A DNA stretch of 64,000 bases. Origin: Shinisaurus crocodilurus. Its lineage: Eukaryota > Chordata > Lepidosauria > Squamata > Shinisauridae. The stretch covers positions 34,243,091-34,307,090 of the forward strand of contig CM037888.1 in assembly GCA_021292165.1 (NCBI GenBank). Direction: 5' to 3'. Of the stretch, positions 11,493-21,769 are shown piece by piece (within the stretch, counting starts at the first letter, position 1; each line of letters begins with the position of its first letter). The notes under the pieces are model-generated. The model made no database searches. It saw only the letters and a list, made by a program, of their open reading frames with translations, and was not told the DNA's origin. Made by a program: the position numbers and the translations under genes.

Positions 11493-12148
11493 ACAGCATT
11501 GTTGATTCACTGTTAAGGAATTCGGTGTTCCAGGGAGGGTGCAAAGTTAGTTAGTCTCCAATAAACATTTTTTAATTGATTAATCATCTGCCTTTTAACC
11601 AATCAATTGATTACAAATACTTTGCATATGATCAGAAGGCGCAGTAGACCACCTGCCACCTGCCTGCCCTCCCACTGTGTGTTGAATGAATCACTGTGTG
11701 TTGATGAATGTGTGTTCTGTGCACATGGACAACTGCTGTGCGTGAGCTGGAGGGGCATTCACTCCAGCTGACTCTTCAAAACCAGACACTGGAAGAATTG
11801 GGCAGAGTTCAAAGCAAGGAATGCCACGAGTAGTTTAGATTTAAGTCCAAATTAAACCCAGCGCTTGTCAAATGTTGTGCTATTACCACACAGTGGATCA
11901 AGGAGATGGCTTGCCCTCATCGTTATGAACAGCCTCCAGCTAGTGCTGAAAGTGTTTACTGTACCACAAGGAGACTCTCCTGCCCCATACAGAACAAAAA
12001 TATTTATTTCTGGAGGCTCCAGCTCTGCACCCTGTTATAGAAAAGTGAGTGTACTAGAAAGAAACACAGAAAAAGCAGAGTGCTTTTCTACATGATGTGG
12101 ATGCTTGAACTTGTCCCATGACCAAAATGGATGCTCTTGACTGGCAGG

Positions 12149-12193
<45 letters not shown>

Positions 12194-12560
12194 CGAGGCG
12201 TGGCTAGCCACAAATTGTAATGCTTGCTTAACCTGAGAGCGCTCGATTATGCCACAATAAAAAGAAGAAAATGCCGGCTCCAATGATTAAAAAAAAGCAG
12301 AAGTTAAGACAGTGAACTGTGAAATGCAGGAATGCCGCCAGCGCAGAAAGAAAGAAGCCCGTGGACCTATTTTCACATCAGGAAGGCACTGAAAAGCCAT
12401 GTCACAGTGCTGAGGCAGGGCCCAAAATGACAGAGGCGGGGAAACTCCAGAGGGGAAAGGATCACAACACTGGAAGCTTCAGGAAGGGAGGGAAAGCCTC
12501 CTGCTGCAACTCAGAAGAGACCTCTCCTCTGGAAGGGCTGCAGCACTGAAACCATTAGAG
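11493..12560. other. Intergenic; long GT microsatellite at 12149-12191
   Basis: No gene is recognised. The (GT)n run is about 42 bases, uninterrupted. Confidence 0.6.
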
Positions 12561-12672
12561 CAGTGTTCTCTTGGCCTACAACTCCCAGCATGCCCCAGCC
12601 AGCGTAGCTGGCTGGGGCATGCTGGGAGTTGTAGGCCAAAAACATCTGGGGGCCCAAGGTTGGAGAACACTG
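12561..12672. mobile_element. hAT MITE family 1, TSD CATTAGAG
   Basis: Terminal CAGTGTTCTC at 12561 and its complement ending at 12672. The exact 8-bp duplication CATTAGAG lies at 12553-12560 and 12673-12680. The left arm has lost about 25 bp compared with the copies at 36708 and 39941, so the hairpin is asymmetric. Confidence 0.93.
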
Positions 12673-12711
12673 CATTAGAGGCTAAGCTGACAGAAATCTC
12701 TGATAACGGAA

Positions 12712-13759
12712 GAGACCCAGTGTGGCGAAGTGGGGAGAGTGTCGGACTGGGACTCGGGAGATCCGGGTTCTAGTCCCCGCTCGGCCATGAAGCTCACTGG
12801 GTGACTTTGGGCCAGTCACTGCCTCTCAGCCTGAACCTACCTCACAGGGTTGTTGTGAGGATAAAATGGAGAGGAGGAGGACTGTGGAGGACCAGCACCC
12901 GGGTCCTATGCGTGAGTTCGGCGCTTAATGGGTTAACCGGCACTGAGTTACAGCCCGTACAAGCGGTTGAAATTGACCAGGAGGTTTGCGCAGCAAAAGG
13001 AAACTCCAGAGCCTTTGTATGACTATATAAGGCGTTTATTTACTACACGTTAAATGGAGCGGAACTAATAGCTTTCTAGGAATACTACAACGTCAACACG
13101 ACCTGAAGTAACCCCAAGGTTTGTGAATGAAAAGGTTCCCAGGCTAGCGTATTGGGAGAAAACAGTTACCTTAGCTCAGAGACTTTATGCTGGTTAGTTT
13201 TCTGCCTGGCTCCGGATCCGCCTGACCCGGGGAAGAGAACAGCTTCGCCCAGCCACAGCTGGAGGATTGACTTGATGAAGCGACCCGTGTTCCCAACAAC
13301 TCCCAGAAGATGTGCAAGGGGTTTTCTACCCCACCTTTTCCCGCTCTCCCGCCCCCTGCCTGTCAGGTGGGCTTATCCCTGCCCCCTGTGTGGCAGGTGG
13401 GCTTATGCCTGCCCGGGGAAAGATGAAGTATCCCGGTCCAGGGTGTACTTTACAGCTCATAGTGGCTGCCCTGCCTTCTTGATGGTCCGCAATTCTCCTT
13501 TGTGGATTCCGACCGAGACCGAGAACTTCCTTGTTGGTCTGCAGGTTTCCTCTGGCGGAGCCAGCACCTCCAGTTCCCCTCCCGCCCCCTGTGGAGAGGT
13601 TTATGCAGACAGAGCTTGGCAGGGGAATGTGTGTGTTGTGTGTGTGTTCATGTTCCTTTTACAGTTGGGCTTTCTCCACAAGGACTATGTAAGCAGCCCT
13701 GGGCTCCTTGCAGGAAAAAAAAGGCGGGGTATAAATATAATAAATAAATAAATAAATAA
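12712..13759 (+). mobile_element. CORE/MIR-like tRNA-derived SINE, interrupted by a solo LTR
   Basis: The first part (12712-12882) has a tRNA-like head with A-box-like 'tggcgaagtggggagag' and B-box-like 'gggttctagtcc', followed by the core 'gtgactttgggccagtcact' and 'cacagggttgttgtgaggat'. The second part (13686-13759) carries 'tatgtaagcagccctgggct', 'ggcggggtataaata' and an (AAAT)n tail. The uninterrupted copy at 44038-44281 shows that these are one SINE split by the 798-bp LTR. The tail resembles that of L2-driven SINEs. Confidence 0.85.
12883..13680. mobile_element. Solo LTR (family A), TSD AGGAC
   Basis: A 798-bp insertion in a SINE with TGTGGAG...CTCCACA ends and an exact 5-bp duplication AGGAC (12878-12882 and 13681-13685). 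A second copy of the same family begins at 48441 (shared 'gggtcctatgcgtgagtt' and 'gggttaaccgg'). No gag or pol follows, so this is a recombined solo LTR. A TATATAA-like string lies at about 13023 on the plus strand and AATAAA at about 13036 on the minus strand, so orientation is undecided. Confidence 0.85.
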
Positions 13760-14426
13760 GTCTGTCTCTGACATATCTAGGACAACAAGTGAGGCATTTG
13801 ATATGGGGGTTAAACAGAGACACACACACACACACACACACACACCTCTTAGACCTCACTAAAACAACCAAAAATATCCAGATTAAGTTGGAGTATCTTG
13901 AAAACAGAAACAGATGCTCCAACCTGTGATTGAGAGGAATAGGGCAGCGGAAAAAAGAGGGGTGTATGAAGAAATTTCTCACACAACTATTTTCAACCAA
14001 CTATCCCTATTACAGCAGAGGATTTCAAACGCTTCCACAGATTTCCACAGAATTAGCACCAATGCGCTCAAAATCGACTAAACCTAGAGATATAACAGCC
14101 AATTTGCTCAATTTAATCTTGGGGTATTTGGAACACTCAGAAAACTGCATCCACTAATGTAAAGCACTCCTGTATCAGTATTTTCAGGCCCTTTGCCCGA
14201 AACACTGCAATGCAGGAAGAACCTATGTCCTCTCACAAGCAAGCAGCAAGATTTTTGAATTAGCTATTATTGGGGATACCTCTTTAAGCTAATTATAATT
14301 CATAAGGGCATGCAATGGCCAAGCATGACTAGAAAAGAAACAAGGAATCTCTTTGAGCATTTGGTGTTTCAATCTCCAGCTGAAGCACAAGAACAAGTGG
14401 AAGCTTGATCTGACCACTCTGCAAAT

Positions 14427-14460
<34 letters not shown>

Positions 14461-14574
14461 TGAGATTGTAACCCGGCTAGACTTCACTCCTAGGTTGCAG
14501 CAATAATGACAAACAAAAATGTGATTCATTAATACAAGCATCTCACTACAGGCTACGATTGCACTGACTGTTCA
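13760..14574. other. Intergenic; CA microsatellites at 13818-13846 and 14429-14458
   Basis: No gene seen; two separate (CA)n runs of about 28-30 bases. Confidence 0.6.
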
Positions 14575-17150
14575 TTATAGAATCATAGAAAAGTAGAGTT
14601 GGAAGGGGCCTACCAGGCCATCGAGTCCAACCCCCTGCTCAATGCAGGAATCCAGGTCAAAGCATCCCTGACAGATGGCTGTCCAGCTGCACCTTGAATG
14701 CCTCCAGAGTGGGAGAGCCCACCACCTCCCTAGATAGTTGGTTCCATTGTCTTATTGCTCGGACAGTCAGGAAATTTTCCCTGATGTTCAGGTGGAATCT
14801 GGGTTCCTGTAACTTGAGCCCATTATTCCATGTCCTGCAAAATGCGATGATCGAGAAGAGATCCTGGCCCTCCTCTGTGTGACAACCCTTCAAGTACTGG
14901 AAGAGTGCGATCATATCTCCCCTCAGTCTCCTCTTCTGAAGGCTAAACATGCCCAGCTCTTTCCGTCTCTCCTCATAGGGCCTTGTTTCCAGTCCCTTTA
15001 TCATCCTTGTTGCCCTCATCTGAACCCTCTCCAGTTTGTCTACGACCTTCTTAAAGTGTGGTGCCCAGAACTGGACGCAGTACTCAAGATGAGGCCTAAC
15101 CAGTAGTGCCAAGTAAAGGGGAATTATCACTTCACGTGATTTGGAAACAACACTTCTATTAATGCAGCCCCAAATAGCATTTGCCTTCTTTGCAGCCACA
15201 TCGCATTGCTGGCTCATATTCAGTTTGTGATCTACCACAATTCCAAGATCCTTCTCACTTGTAGTATTGTTGAGCCAAGTGTCCCCCATTCTGTAACTTT
15301 GCATTTGGTTTCCTCTCCCTAGGTGCAGCACTTGGCATTTATCCCTATTAAATTTCATTCTGTTGTTTTCGGCCCAGCGCTCCAGCCTATCAAGATCTCT
15401 TTGAATTTTGTTTTTGTCTTCCAGAGCAGCGGTCCCCAACCTTTTTGGGACCAGGGACCAGGGACCGTGGAATAAACTTTTCCACGGACCGTGTGTGTGT
15501 GTGTGTGTGTGTCGCCCACCACTCACAGCAGCACAGCAGAACCAGGCAGTGACGCGACGGGAGACCCGTTGCGTTACTTCCGGCTTTACTAAAATGCTCA
15601 TCGAGAGGCAAGGAAAGGGATGAGCGGCAGGCGGCAGGGTGCTCGCCGGAGCTCACGAGCACCTCGAGAGCCAGGACGGGGTGTTTGGCGCAGTGGGGCG
15701 GCAGCTGGGCGCCTCTCGATGAGCATTTTGGGCAGCGCGGCAGCCGGGCGGTGCAGCGGCTGGGTGGCCCGGCGGCCGAGCGCCGCGCGGCCCGGTTCTT
15801 AAGAGGCCACAGACCGGTACCGGTCCGCAGCCCGGGGGTTGGGGACCCCTGTTCCAGAGTATTAGCTGTTCCACCCAACTTTGTGTCATCTGCAAATTTG
15901 ATAAGCATGCCCTGCACCTCCTCATCCAAGTCATTAATAAAAATGTTGAATAGCACTGGGCCCAGGACCAAGTCTTGTGGTACCCCGCTTGTTACCTCTT
16001 CCCCAGTTTGAGAAGGAACCATTGATAAGCACTCTTTGAGTCTGATTCTGTAGCCAACTGTGGATCCACCTGATAGTTGTTCCGTTCAGCCCACTTTTAG
16101 CTAGCTTGCTAATCAGGATATCATGAGGCACTTTGTCGAAAGCTTTGCTTAAATCCAGATATATTATGTCCACAGCATTCCCACAGTCCACAAGGGAGGT
16201 TACCCGATCAAAAAATGAGATCAGATTAGTCTGGCAGGATTTGTTCTTGACAAATCCATGCTGGCTTCTAGTAATCACTGCATTGCTTTCAAGGTGCTTG
16301 CAGATGGACTTCTTTATAATCTGCTCAAAAATTTCCCCCGGGATTGATGTCAGACTGACTGGCCTATAGTTCCCAGGTTCTTCCTTCTTGCCCTTTTTGA
16401 ATATGGGAACAACATTTGCCCTCCTCCAGTCATCTGGCACTTCACCTGTCCTCCATGATTTCTCAAAGATAATAGGCAGTGGTCCTGAGAGTTCTTCTGC
16501 CAGTTCCTTTATTACTCTAGGATGCAGTTCATCAGGCCCTGGAGATTTAAACTCATTCAGAGTAATCAGATGCTCCTTGACCATTTGCCTATCAATCTCA
16601 AGCTGCAATCCTGCCCCTTCAGTCTGCACTTCAGGTTTGCCAGGGGGGTCATAGACCCTCTTTTGGGAGAAGACTGAGCCGAAGTAGGAATTGAACATTT
16701 CTGCCTTTTCTTTGTCTTCTGTTATCAATTTGCCATCCTCATTGCGTAGTTGAACCACCAGTTCTTTCTTCTGTCTTTTACTGTGCATGTATCTGAAGAA
16801 AGCTTTTTTGTTGCTTTTAGCATTCCTCGCTAACCTTAGCTCATTCTCAGCTTTAGCCTTCCTGACACTATTCCTGCAGTTCTGTGCTACCTGCCTGTAC
16901 TCTTCCCCTGTAGCCTGGCCTTCCTTCTACTTCCTTTATGTGTCCTTTTTTGTTTTCAGGTCATCTCTGAGTTTTTTGTGAAGCCACATTGGCTTCTTCT
17001 GTTGCCCTCTGCCTTTTTTCCTTGTGGGAATTGTTTGCAATTGTGCCTTTAAAATTTCCTTTTTTAGAAAGGGGCATGCTCGTGCCTCCCAGGACTGCTG
17101 CTGGCCATGCAGCCTTTCTTCCATCTTCAGCATCTTTTATTTCTGGTTAC
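14575..17150 (-). pseudogene. CR1 LINE ORF2 (reverse transcriptase), broken
   Basis: Minus-strand CR1 of about 2.15 kb once a 425-bp hAT insertion is subtracted. The order from high to low coordinate is a degraded region between endonuclease and RT (17150-16790); RT fingers/palm with 'NYRPVSLTSIPGEIFE' and 'YLDLSKAFDKVPHD'; the catalytic FADD motif near 15890, intact; then, after the insertion, the C-terminal 'KDLGIVVDHKLN' and '[15 protein letters not shown]' region; and the CR1 3' UTR ending at 14575 in ATAGAATCATAG. One GVPQG motif reads GVPQD. Several frame breaks and the hAT insertion make it non-functional. It would have copied its own RNA by target-primed reverse transcription. Confidence 0.92.
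15427..15851. mobile_element. Non-autonomous hAT (Charlie-like), TSD TTCCAGAG
   Basis: Begins CAGCGGTCCCCAACCTTTTT and ends GGTTGGGGACCCCTG, with an exact 8-bp duplication TTCCAGAG at 15419-15426 and 15852-15859. It is 425 bp with no transposase. The interior is unusually GC-rich, includes a (GT)n run at 15491-15511 and carries 'gacgcgacggga', a string also seen in the GC-rich inserts at 17.5 and 53.5 kb. It splits the CR1 reverse transcriptase. Confidence 0.93.
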
Positions 17151-17282
17151 TTTAAAAAAGCTTGTTTAGTCTAGTGGCGGCTGGCTGGGCATGTACATGA
17201 TTACAGATGCACATTGTGTCATTTTTACTTTCACAATTTATTATCCTTTCCTACAACAAAATGGAGCTTATTCCCAAGTAAC

Positions 17283-17830
17283 AGTGTTTATTTATTTATT
17301 GCATTTATACCCCGCTCTAGGCATGTAAATCGAGCCTCGCCAGGGCAGAACGAGGCCGAGCATGGCGCTGCTCACGCCCCGGCGAGGCCTTACCTCCACT
17401 TCGGGGCGGCTCGCGCGCTCCGCGGAGAGCCGCCCCAGCCGCCCGATCCGGCGGAGAACTGCCCGCTCTGTTCGATCGGTCCCGTCACGTCACTTCCGGG
17501 ACCGGAAATGACGCGATGGGACCATTCTGCGCCTGCGCAGAGGCCCCGTCGCGTCATTCCCGGGACAGGAAATGACGCGACGGGACCTCCGAATGTGGTA
17601 AGGGGCGGGCAGGGGGCAGGCAGGGGGCGGGCCCCGGAAAAACGGGGCGGGCGGCGCGCCCAGCCTTAACTGGATGTCTACCCCGCTCTTCAGCCAGAAA
17701 AGGCTCCCAGAGTGGCTTACAAAGATTAATAATAAGACAGTCCCTGCCCTCAGGCTCACAATCTAAAAGACATGATACAAAAGGAAAAGGGATTGGGAGG
17801 GAGGAGGAAGAATGCAAAACTCAGGCACCA
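17283..17830 (-). repeat. LINE-type 3' end fragment, split by a GC-rich insert
   Basis: Left part 'tttatttatttattgcattt' and right part 'ttcagccagaaaaggctccc' with 'ccctcaggctcacaatctaa' rejoin across the insert at 17319-17678. A related copy lies at 20808-20960. Probably a LINE 3' end on the minus strand. Confidence 0.6.
17319..17678. mobile_element. GC-rich dyad-symmetric insert, copy A, 11-bp TSD
   Basis: A 360-bp CpG-dense block in AT-rich surroundings, flanked by the direct duplication TACCCCGCTCT (17308-17318 and 17679-17689) of the host repeat. Its first roughly 270 bp match copy B at 53337 ('gagcctcgcc', 'cttcggggcggctcg', 'attctgcgcctgcgcag'). The centre has two successive imperfect hairpins built on 'gtcccgtc(a/g)cgtca...tgacgcgacgggac'. 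ETS-like CTTCCGG, NRF1-like TGCGCCTGCGCA and CRE-like TGACGCG strings are present. The class is unknown: the long duplication suggests target-primed or EN-dependent insertion, but there is no poly(A) tail. Confidence 0.7.
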
Positions 17831-18066
17831 GTTCTTAGTTAAAAAGGTTCTTATAGGTTTTTTCTTTCTTTTTACTTTTTCATTTAGCATCAGTGTGCCG
17901 GAAGCTAACTGTTTTATTCTGGTAGTCATGATGGTGTTATGATTTAAGTGAGTTTAAAATGAGAAACTGTGCATGCTCAGAGGGGTTTTTTTGGTTTGTT
18001 TTTGTTTGCTTAAATCAGGGCTGGCAAACAGGTTTTTTCACACACACACACACACACACACACAGC
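17831..18066. other. Intergenic; CA microsatellite at 18040-18064
   Basis: T-rich sequence with no gene; it lies just upstream of the FRMD5 CpG island. Confidence 0.55.
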
Positions 18067-18214
18067 ACAGCCTGGCCCAACCTGGTGCTCTCCAGATGTG
18101 TGGGACCACAACTCCCACCATTCCCCAGCCAGTCATGCTGGCTCTTCTAGATAAGGGAGAATGCTGGGAGTTGTAGTCCCACACATCTGGAGGGCACCAG
18201 GTCGGGGAAGGCGG
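18067..18214. mobile_element. Palindromic hAT-like MITE (family 2)
   Basis: Arms 'ctccagatgtgtgggaccac' and 'gtagtcccacacatctggag' face each other around a short loop, with 'aacctggtgc' at the left mirrored by 'gcaccaggt' at the right. One arm only is seen at 405 and 36898. No clear target duplication was found. Confidence 0.7.
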
Positions 18215-18827
18215 CTGTAAGATCTCAGGAATGTCGTTATCAGTTGTAAAGCATGGGATGGGGGCGGGGTGGGGGGAGAAGATAAATGTTAATTGCGTGC
18301 TCCGCAGCTGCCGTCTAAAACACCCCCCCCCGAAAACCAGGGTCCAGGGTCTAAAATTACGAAGCTGGACCACCGGCCCCAAGGCGCCCTTCGTGCGAGG
18401 CCACCTACGCGCCGCTTTGCGGAAGGGCCCGAGCCCGAAGGCAGCCGCCCCGATCCTCTTCGGAATGGATTTCGGAAGCGGGGTCTCTCCCTCGGATCAT
18501 ACTGCGGGGGGGAGGGGGGGAGGCCGGCGCCGGACGCTTCTTTCGGGAGCCGGCCTCCGCGCGCGCCCAGCCGTCGCGGGGCAGAAGCGAGCTGCTCTCC
18601 AGGCCCGCAGTGGGGGGTGGGAGAAGGAGGGGAGCCGCGGGGCTGCTGCTGCGCTGGGGCTCCTGCACTGGGGCTGCTGCAAGAACTGCGGCGGCGGCGG
18701 CGCGGGGTGGTGGTGCGGGGAGAGGGCCGCCCGTCACCTGCAGTTGCGGCAGCAGCGGCCGCCTCGGCGCCGCCGGGCGCGAAGAGACGCCCCCCCCCCC
18801 GCCGCAGCAGCCGCCTAAGCGCGGCGC

Positions 18828-18875
18828 ATTGGTCTGCGGCGGAGCCCGTCAGAGGCGGCGCCGGGCCCGGATTGG
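18828..18875 (-). promoter_or_regulatory. FRMD5: Paired inverted CCAAT boxes
   Basis: ATTGG at 18828-18832 and again at 18871-18875, with a start-to-start spacing of 43 bp, in the CpG island about 245-290 bp upstream of the coding start. Paired CCAAT boxes are typical NF-Y sites in TATA-less promoters. Function is inferred from motif and position only. Confidence 0.45.
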
Positions 18876-19060
18876 CCTCGGCAGCGACGGCCGAAGCGGC
18901 GGGCCTGGCTCGCCTTGGCGCATCGCACCGCCCCTCCCGGCGCCGAAGGCGGCCGCGCGCCCCCCGCTCCCGCTCCCCGCTCCCCGCTCCCGCTCCTCCT
19001 CGCAGCCGGGCTTTGTGCGAACGGCGCGCGGCGCTGGCGCTGGCGGTGGCGGCGCCCACC

Positions 19061-19066
19061 ATGTGA
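19061..19066 (+). promoter_or_regulatory. FRMD5: Start-stop uORF (AUG-UGA) in the FRMD5 5' leader
   Basis: CGCCCACCATGTGAG: an AUG in strong Kozak context (CCACC before it) followed immediately by UGA. The AUG starts 59 nt before the FRMD5 AUG and is in a different frame. Such minimal uORFs can hold or recycle ribosomes. It matters only if transcription starts upstream of 19061, which is likely but not shown. Confidence 0.55.
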
Positions 19067-19119
19067 GCGAGGGGCCGGCCGAGCTCTGCATCCGCCGCCG
19101 CCTCCGGCGCCGGGCAAAG

Positions 19120-19221
19120 ATGCTCAGCCGGCTGATGAGCGGCAGCAGCAGGAACCTGGACCGCGACTACAGCTGCACCGTCCGCCTCCTGGACGACAGC
19201 GAGTACTCCTGCACCATCCAG
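19120..19221 (+). CDS. FRMD5: FRMD5 coding exon 1 (partial gene)
   Basis: The exon encodes 34 residues beginning [17 protein letters not shown] and ending at the Gln codon before a CAG|GTGGGT splice donor (phase 0). This is nearly the vertebrate FRMD5 N-terminus as I know it; the paralogue FRMD3 starts differently. The segment leads into the F1 lobe of the FERM domain ('[13 protein letters not shown]'). FRMD5 is a membrane-associated FERM protein reported at cell-cell contacts, linked to p120-catenin, integrin beta-5 and ROCK1 in cell migration; a C-terminal membrane segment is expected but lies outside this window. The start has A at -3. The reading frame stays open upstream to an ATG at 18610, but that stretch is low-complexity CpG-island sequence and is taken as leader or promoter. 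No second exon is found by 64000. Confidence 0.92.
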
Positions 19222-20110
19222 GTGGGTGCCGCGCGCGGGGGGCGTGCGGCGGCGGCCAGCCCCGGCGGACCTCCCGCTGGCTGCTGCTGCCGCTGCGGCG
19301 GCGGGGGCGGGCAATTAACTTCGCCGCCGGGGCGGGCGAGGGGGCGGAGAGGCAGCCGCCGCCGCGTCTCTTGCCGCGAAGGAAGCGGCGGGGCGGGCGC
19401 GGGGCATGCCCCGGCACGGGGCGGCTGGAGGCGGCGCGCGAGCCAAGCCCGCCTCGCTCCCGCCGGCCGCGGGTCTCGTGCGCGGGAGGCTTCCATCCGC
19501 AGAAACTTGCGCGCCGTCGCCGGGAAGGGGGCCGGGCCGGGCCGCGGCGCATGTCTCTCCCCGAGTCGCCCTCGCAGCCGCCCTCCGCGGCGCTGGGCAA
19601 GCAGGATCCGTCCGGGGCGCCCGCCTGCAGGGCTGGCGGAAGCCTCCCGAGCCCGGAGCGCCCTCCGGCTCCCGGGTTGCCCCGGAACTTCCCGGCGGGC
19701 ATCGCCAAGTTTGCACCCGGCGGTGCGGCTGGCAAGAGCCGGAGGGCGGCGAAACCTGTAGCGCGTGTGCCGCGATCCAGGCGGGGGGGGGGCGTGCCCC
19801 CCCGCGCGCGGTGGCCAGAGAACGGCGGGAGGCGCTGCACCAACGCGGCGGCGGGGGGGGCGGGCATGGCTGTTTCTAACCGGGAGAGGGGCTGCCGCTC
19901 GGAGCTGCCCTCTCCCGGCTGCGGCTCTCTGCCCTCCCCCCGTGGTGGGGGGGGTGGTGGCGGCCCCGCGGGTGCGGAGGTCGTGTGGAGTTGCAAACTT
20001 GGTCGTGTTGGTCGTGGGGCTTCTGCGTGAGCCGCCCCGCCGCGTGCTCGCTCTCCCGCTGACCGCCCGGGGTCCGTCCAGTTCCGTGCGAGGCGCTGAG
20101 ATGTTTCTTG

Positions 20111-20649
20111 CCTGGGAGGGGGAGAAGGAGGCAGTCGCAGCCAGGCTGGCTGGCGAGCGTGGCAGATGTCTTAGGTGCCACCATGCCGTGTGTGTGCCAC
20201 GTTCCCTGCTGTTTGCCGCGGGGAAATGTGCTGCGCCCGTTAACCTTGCAGAACATGACCTTTGGGTATGGTTCAGCAGGAGCGAATTGGGCAGTAATAC
20301 CTCTGAGGGTCCCTTAGGATTTTGAGATTTTAGTAGCTCCTTCTTTTTCTCTCCCCCCCCCCCCACTTCAGTAATACATACAACCTAAAGTGCACCCTGG
20401 TTCAAACCATCTCAGCCCTCCTGTCTCTTAAGAAGCTTCTGTCACCCTGAAATTGAAGGGGTCCCTGGTGGCCAATAGCAGCCCAGTGCAGAGTACAAAA
20501 GCCAGCTGTAGCAGAGGGCTAGAAGAGCCCCAGGGAGACCCATTTCAATTTTCATGCAGCTAGAGGATTTTTCAAGATTTCCTCCCAGAGCCTTGCAGAC
20601 TAGAAGAGTTTTTAATTTTAACTGGAAGCAGAGGGTCAGATCCTGTTTG
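20111..20649. other. Intron, no feature seen
   Basis: Transition from the CpG island to ordinary intronic sequence; a poly-C run lies at about 20353. Confidence 0.5.
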
Positions 20650-20812
20650 TATGGTATTTTATTTATCTATTTGGGGTGGGTTAGGATTTTTTTTTAAAAA
20701 AAAATTATACTGTTCTAATTGTGTTGTTGGAATGTACATCACCCAGGGTGGCTGGGTGACCAGCCAGATGGGTGATTCAAAAATGAAATAAATAAATAAA
20801 TAAATAAATAAA
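20650..20812 (+). mobile_element. L2-type LINE 3' end
   Basis: Plus-strand 'gtacatcacccagggtggct', 'cagatgggtgattcaaaaat' and an (AAAT)n tail match the reverse complement of the L2 3' ends at 9641 and 27983. Only the 3' end is present. Confidence 0.75.
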
Positions 20813-20960
20813 ATATTTATTGCATTTTTAACCTGCTTTTCAGACAATTATTGTCTCCCAAAGTAGCCCACATCAATAAAGCAGAGCGAGACAGACCCTG
20901 CTATCAGGCTCACAGACTGAAATAACAAGACATGAGAGGGACGGGAGATCAGTTTTTCAA
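20808..20960 (-). repeat. LINE-type 3' end fragment
   Basis: Same wording as the repeat at 17283-17830 ('accctgctatcaggctcaca', 'agcccacatcaataa'). It abuts the A-rich tail of the preceding L2. Confidence 0.5.
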
Positions 20961-21769
20961 GACCCGAAGAGCTATCAGCGGACATTTAAAGGCCCTTTAG
21001 GCTGGGGTGATCTTCCCTTGCTGGTGGTCCTGCTTTAATAGTAACTGGTGGCTCTTTCTTATTCCTTTGGGGCTGGAGCATTCTTCCCCCTCGCTTCTGC
21101 AGTCCCAGGGCAACTGTGAGTTGGAGCCGAGTTCTGTCTGGCAGGGAGGGGGAAGCAAACTCCCAGTAACTGCTCCTTCAGCCTCCCAGTGGCCCTCGGT
21201 AACGCCAAAGACAAATGGAATAGCATAGCCCTGGGTGGAAGATAGGGGGCCGGGGGTTGTTGAAGCAGCTGCTCAGGTATTCTGTCAAAGTAATCCAGCG
21301 CTTTCCTTAAAAAAACAAAACATACTGTTCAAGGTCAGTGGATGAATGACACACATAAAACAGACTGGATCTCACGCTCCGTTTTGTTCTTGCCTGTCCT
21401 GCCTATGAGGGGTTTTTTTAACTATTACCTGATGTCTCTTTCCCCTGCATTGTGCATTCATTTTTCTTAGGGGACATCTTTCTTTCTGCAATGGCATTAA
21501 GTGCACAAAGGCAACATATAGATGTTGCTATAAAACAAAACCCTCAGCTACAATTGCCCTACAATCTTTTTTACAGACTGTGTCCCTGTGCAATTTAAAA
21601 AAAGATGGAATATCATTTCAAGAGAAAATCCAGGTGGACCCAGGACAGCTTCATCTCCCTGTGTCTTGCTGGCCCAGTAGCAGCTGCTGCAGTGCATGAG
21701 CAGTGGCAAATGTTGGTCAGGTTTGGCGCTGAACACGAAATTCGCACATTAGGCCAATCTCTGACAGTG
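20961..21769. other. Intron, no feature seen
   Basis: No repeat or coding structure recognised. Confidence 0.5.

Larger units (their letters stand above)
18340..20110 (+). promoter_or_regulatory. FRMD5: CpG island promoter of FRMD5
   Basis: Dense CpG and GC content contrast sharply with the flanks, and the island spans the first coding exon. There is no TATA box near a plausible start. Several GGGCGG-type strings and two ATTGG (inverted CCAAT) boxes lie upstream of the coding start. Open frames across the island on both strands are by-products of GC richness. The exact transcription start cannot be read from sequence. Confidence 0.8.

Noticed and set aside
13152..13751. 199-codon open frame
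   Set aside because: It spans the family-A LTR and the end of the SINE; no domain, and the boundary is a transposon junction.
14657..16788. Host gene encoding a reverse transcriptase-like protein
   Set aside because: The 3' UTR, octamer tail, frame breaks and hAT insertion show a 5'-truncated CR1 copy, not a domesticated gene.
18231..20366. Several long open frames (110-400 codons) on both strands across the CpG island
   Set aside because: They overlap each other in all frames, are Arg/Pro/Gly/Ala-rich low complexity, and reflect absence of stop codons in GC-rich DNA. Only the 34-codon exon matches a known protein and ends at a splice donor.
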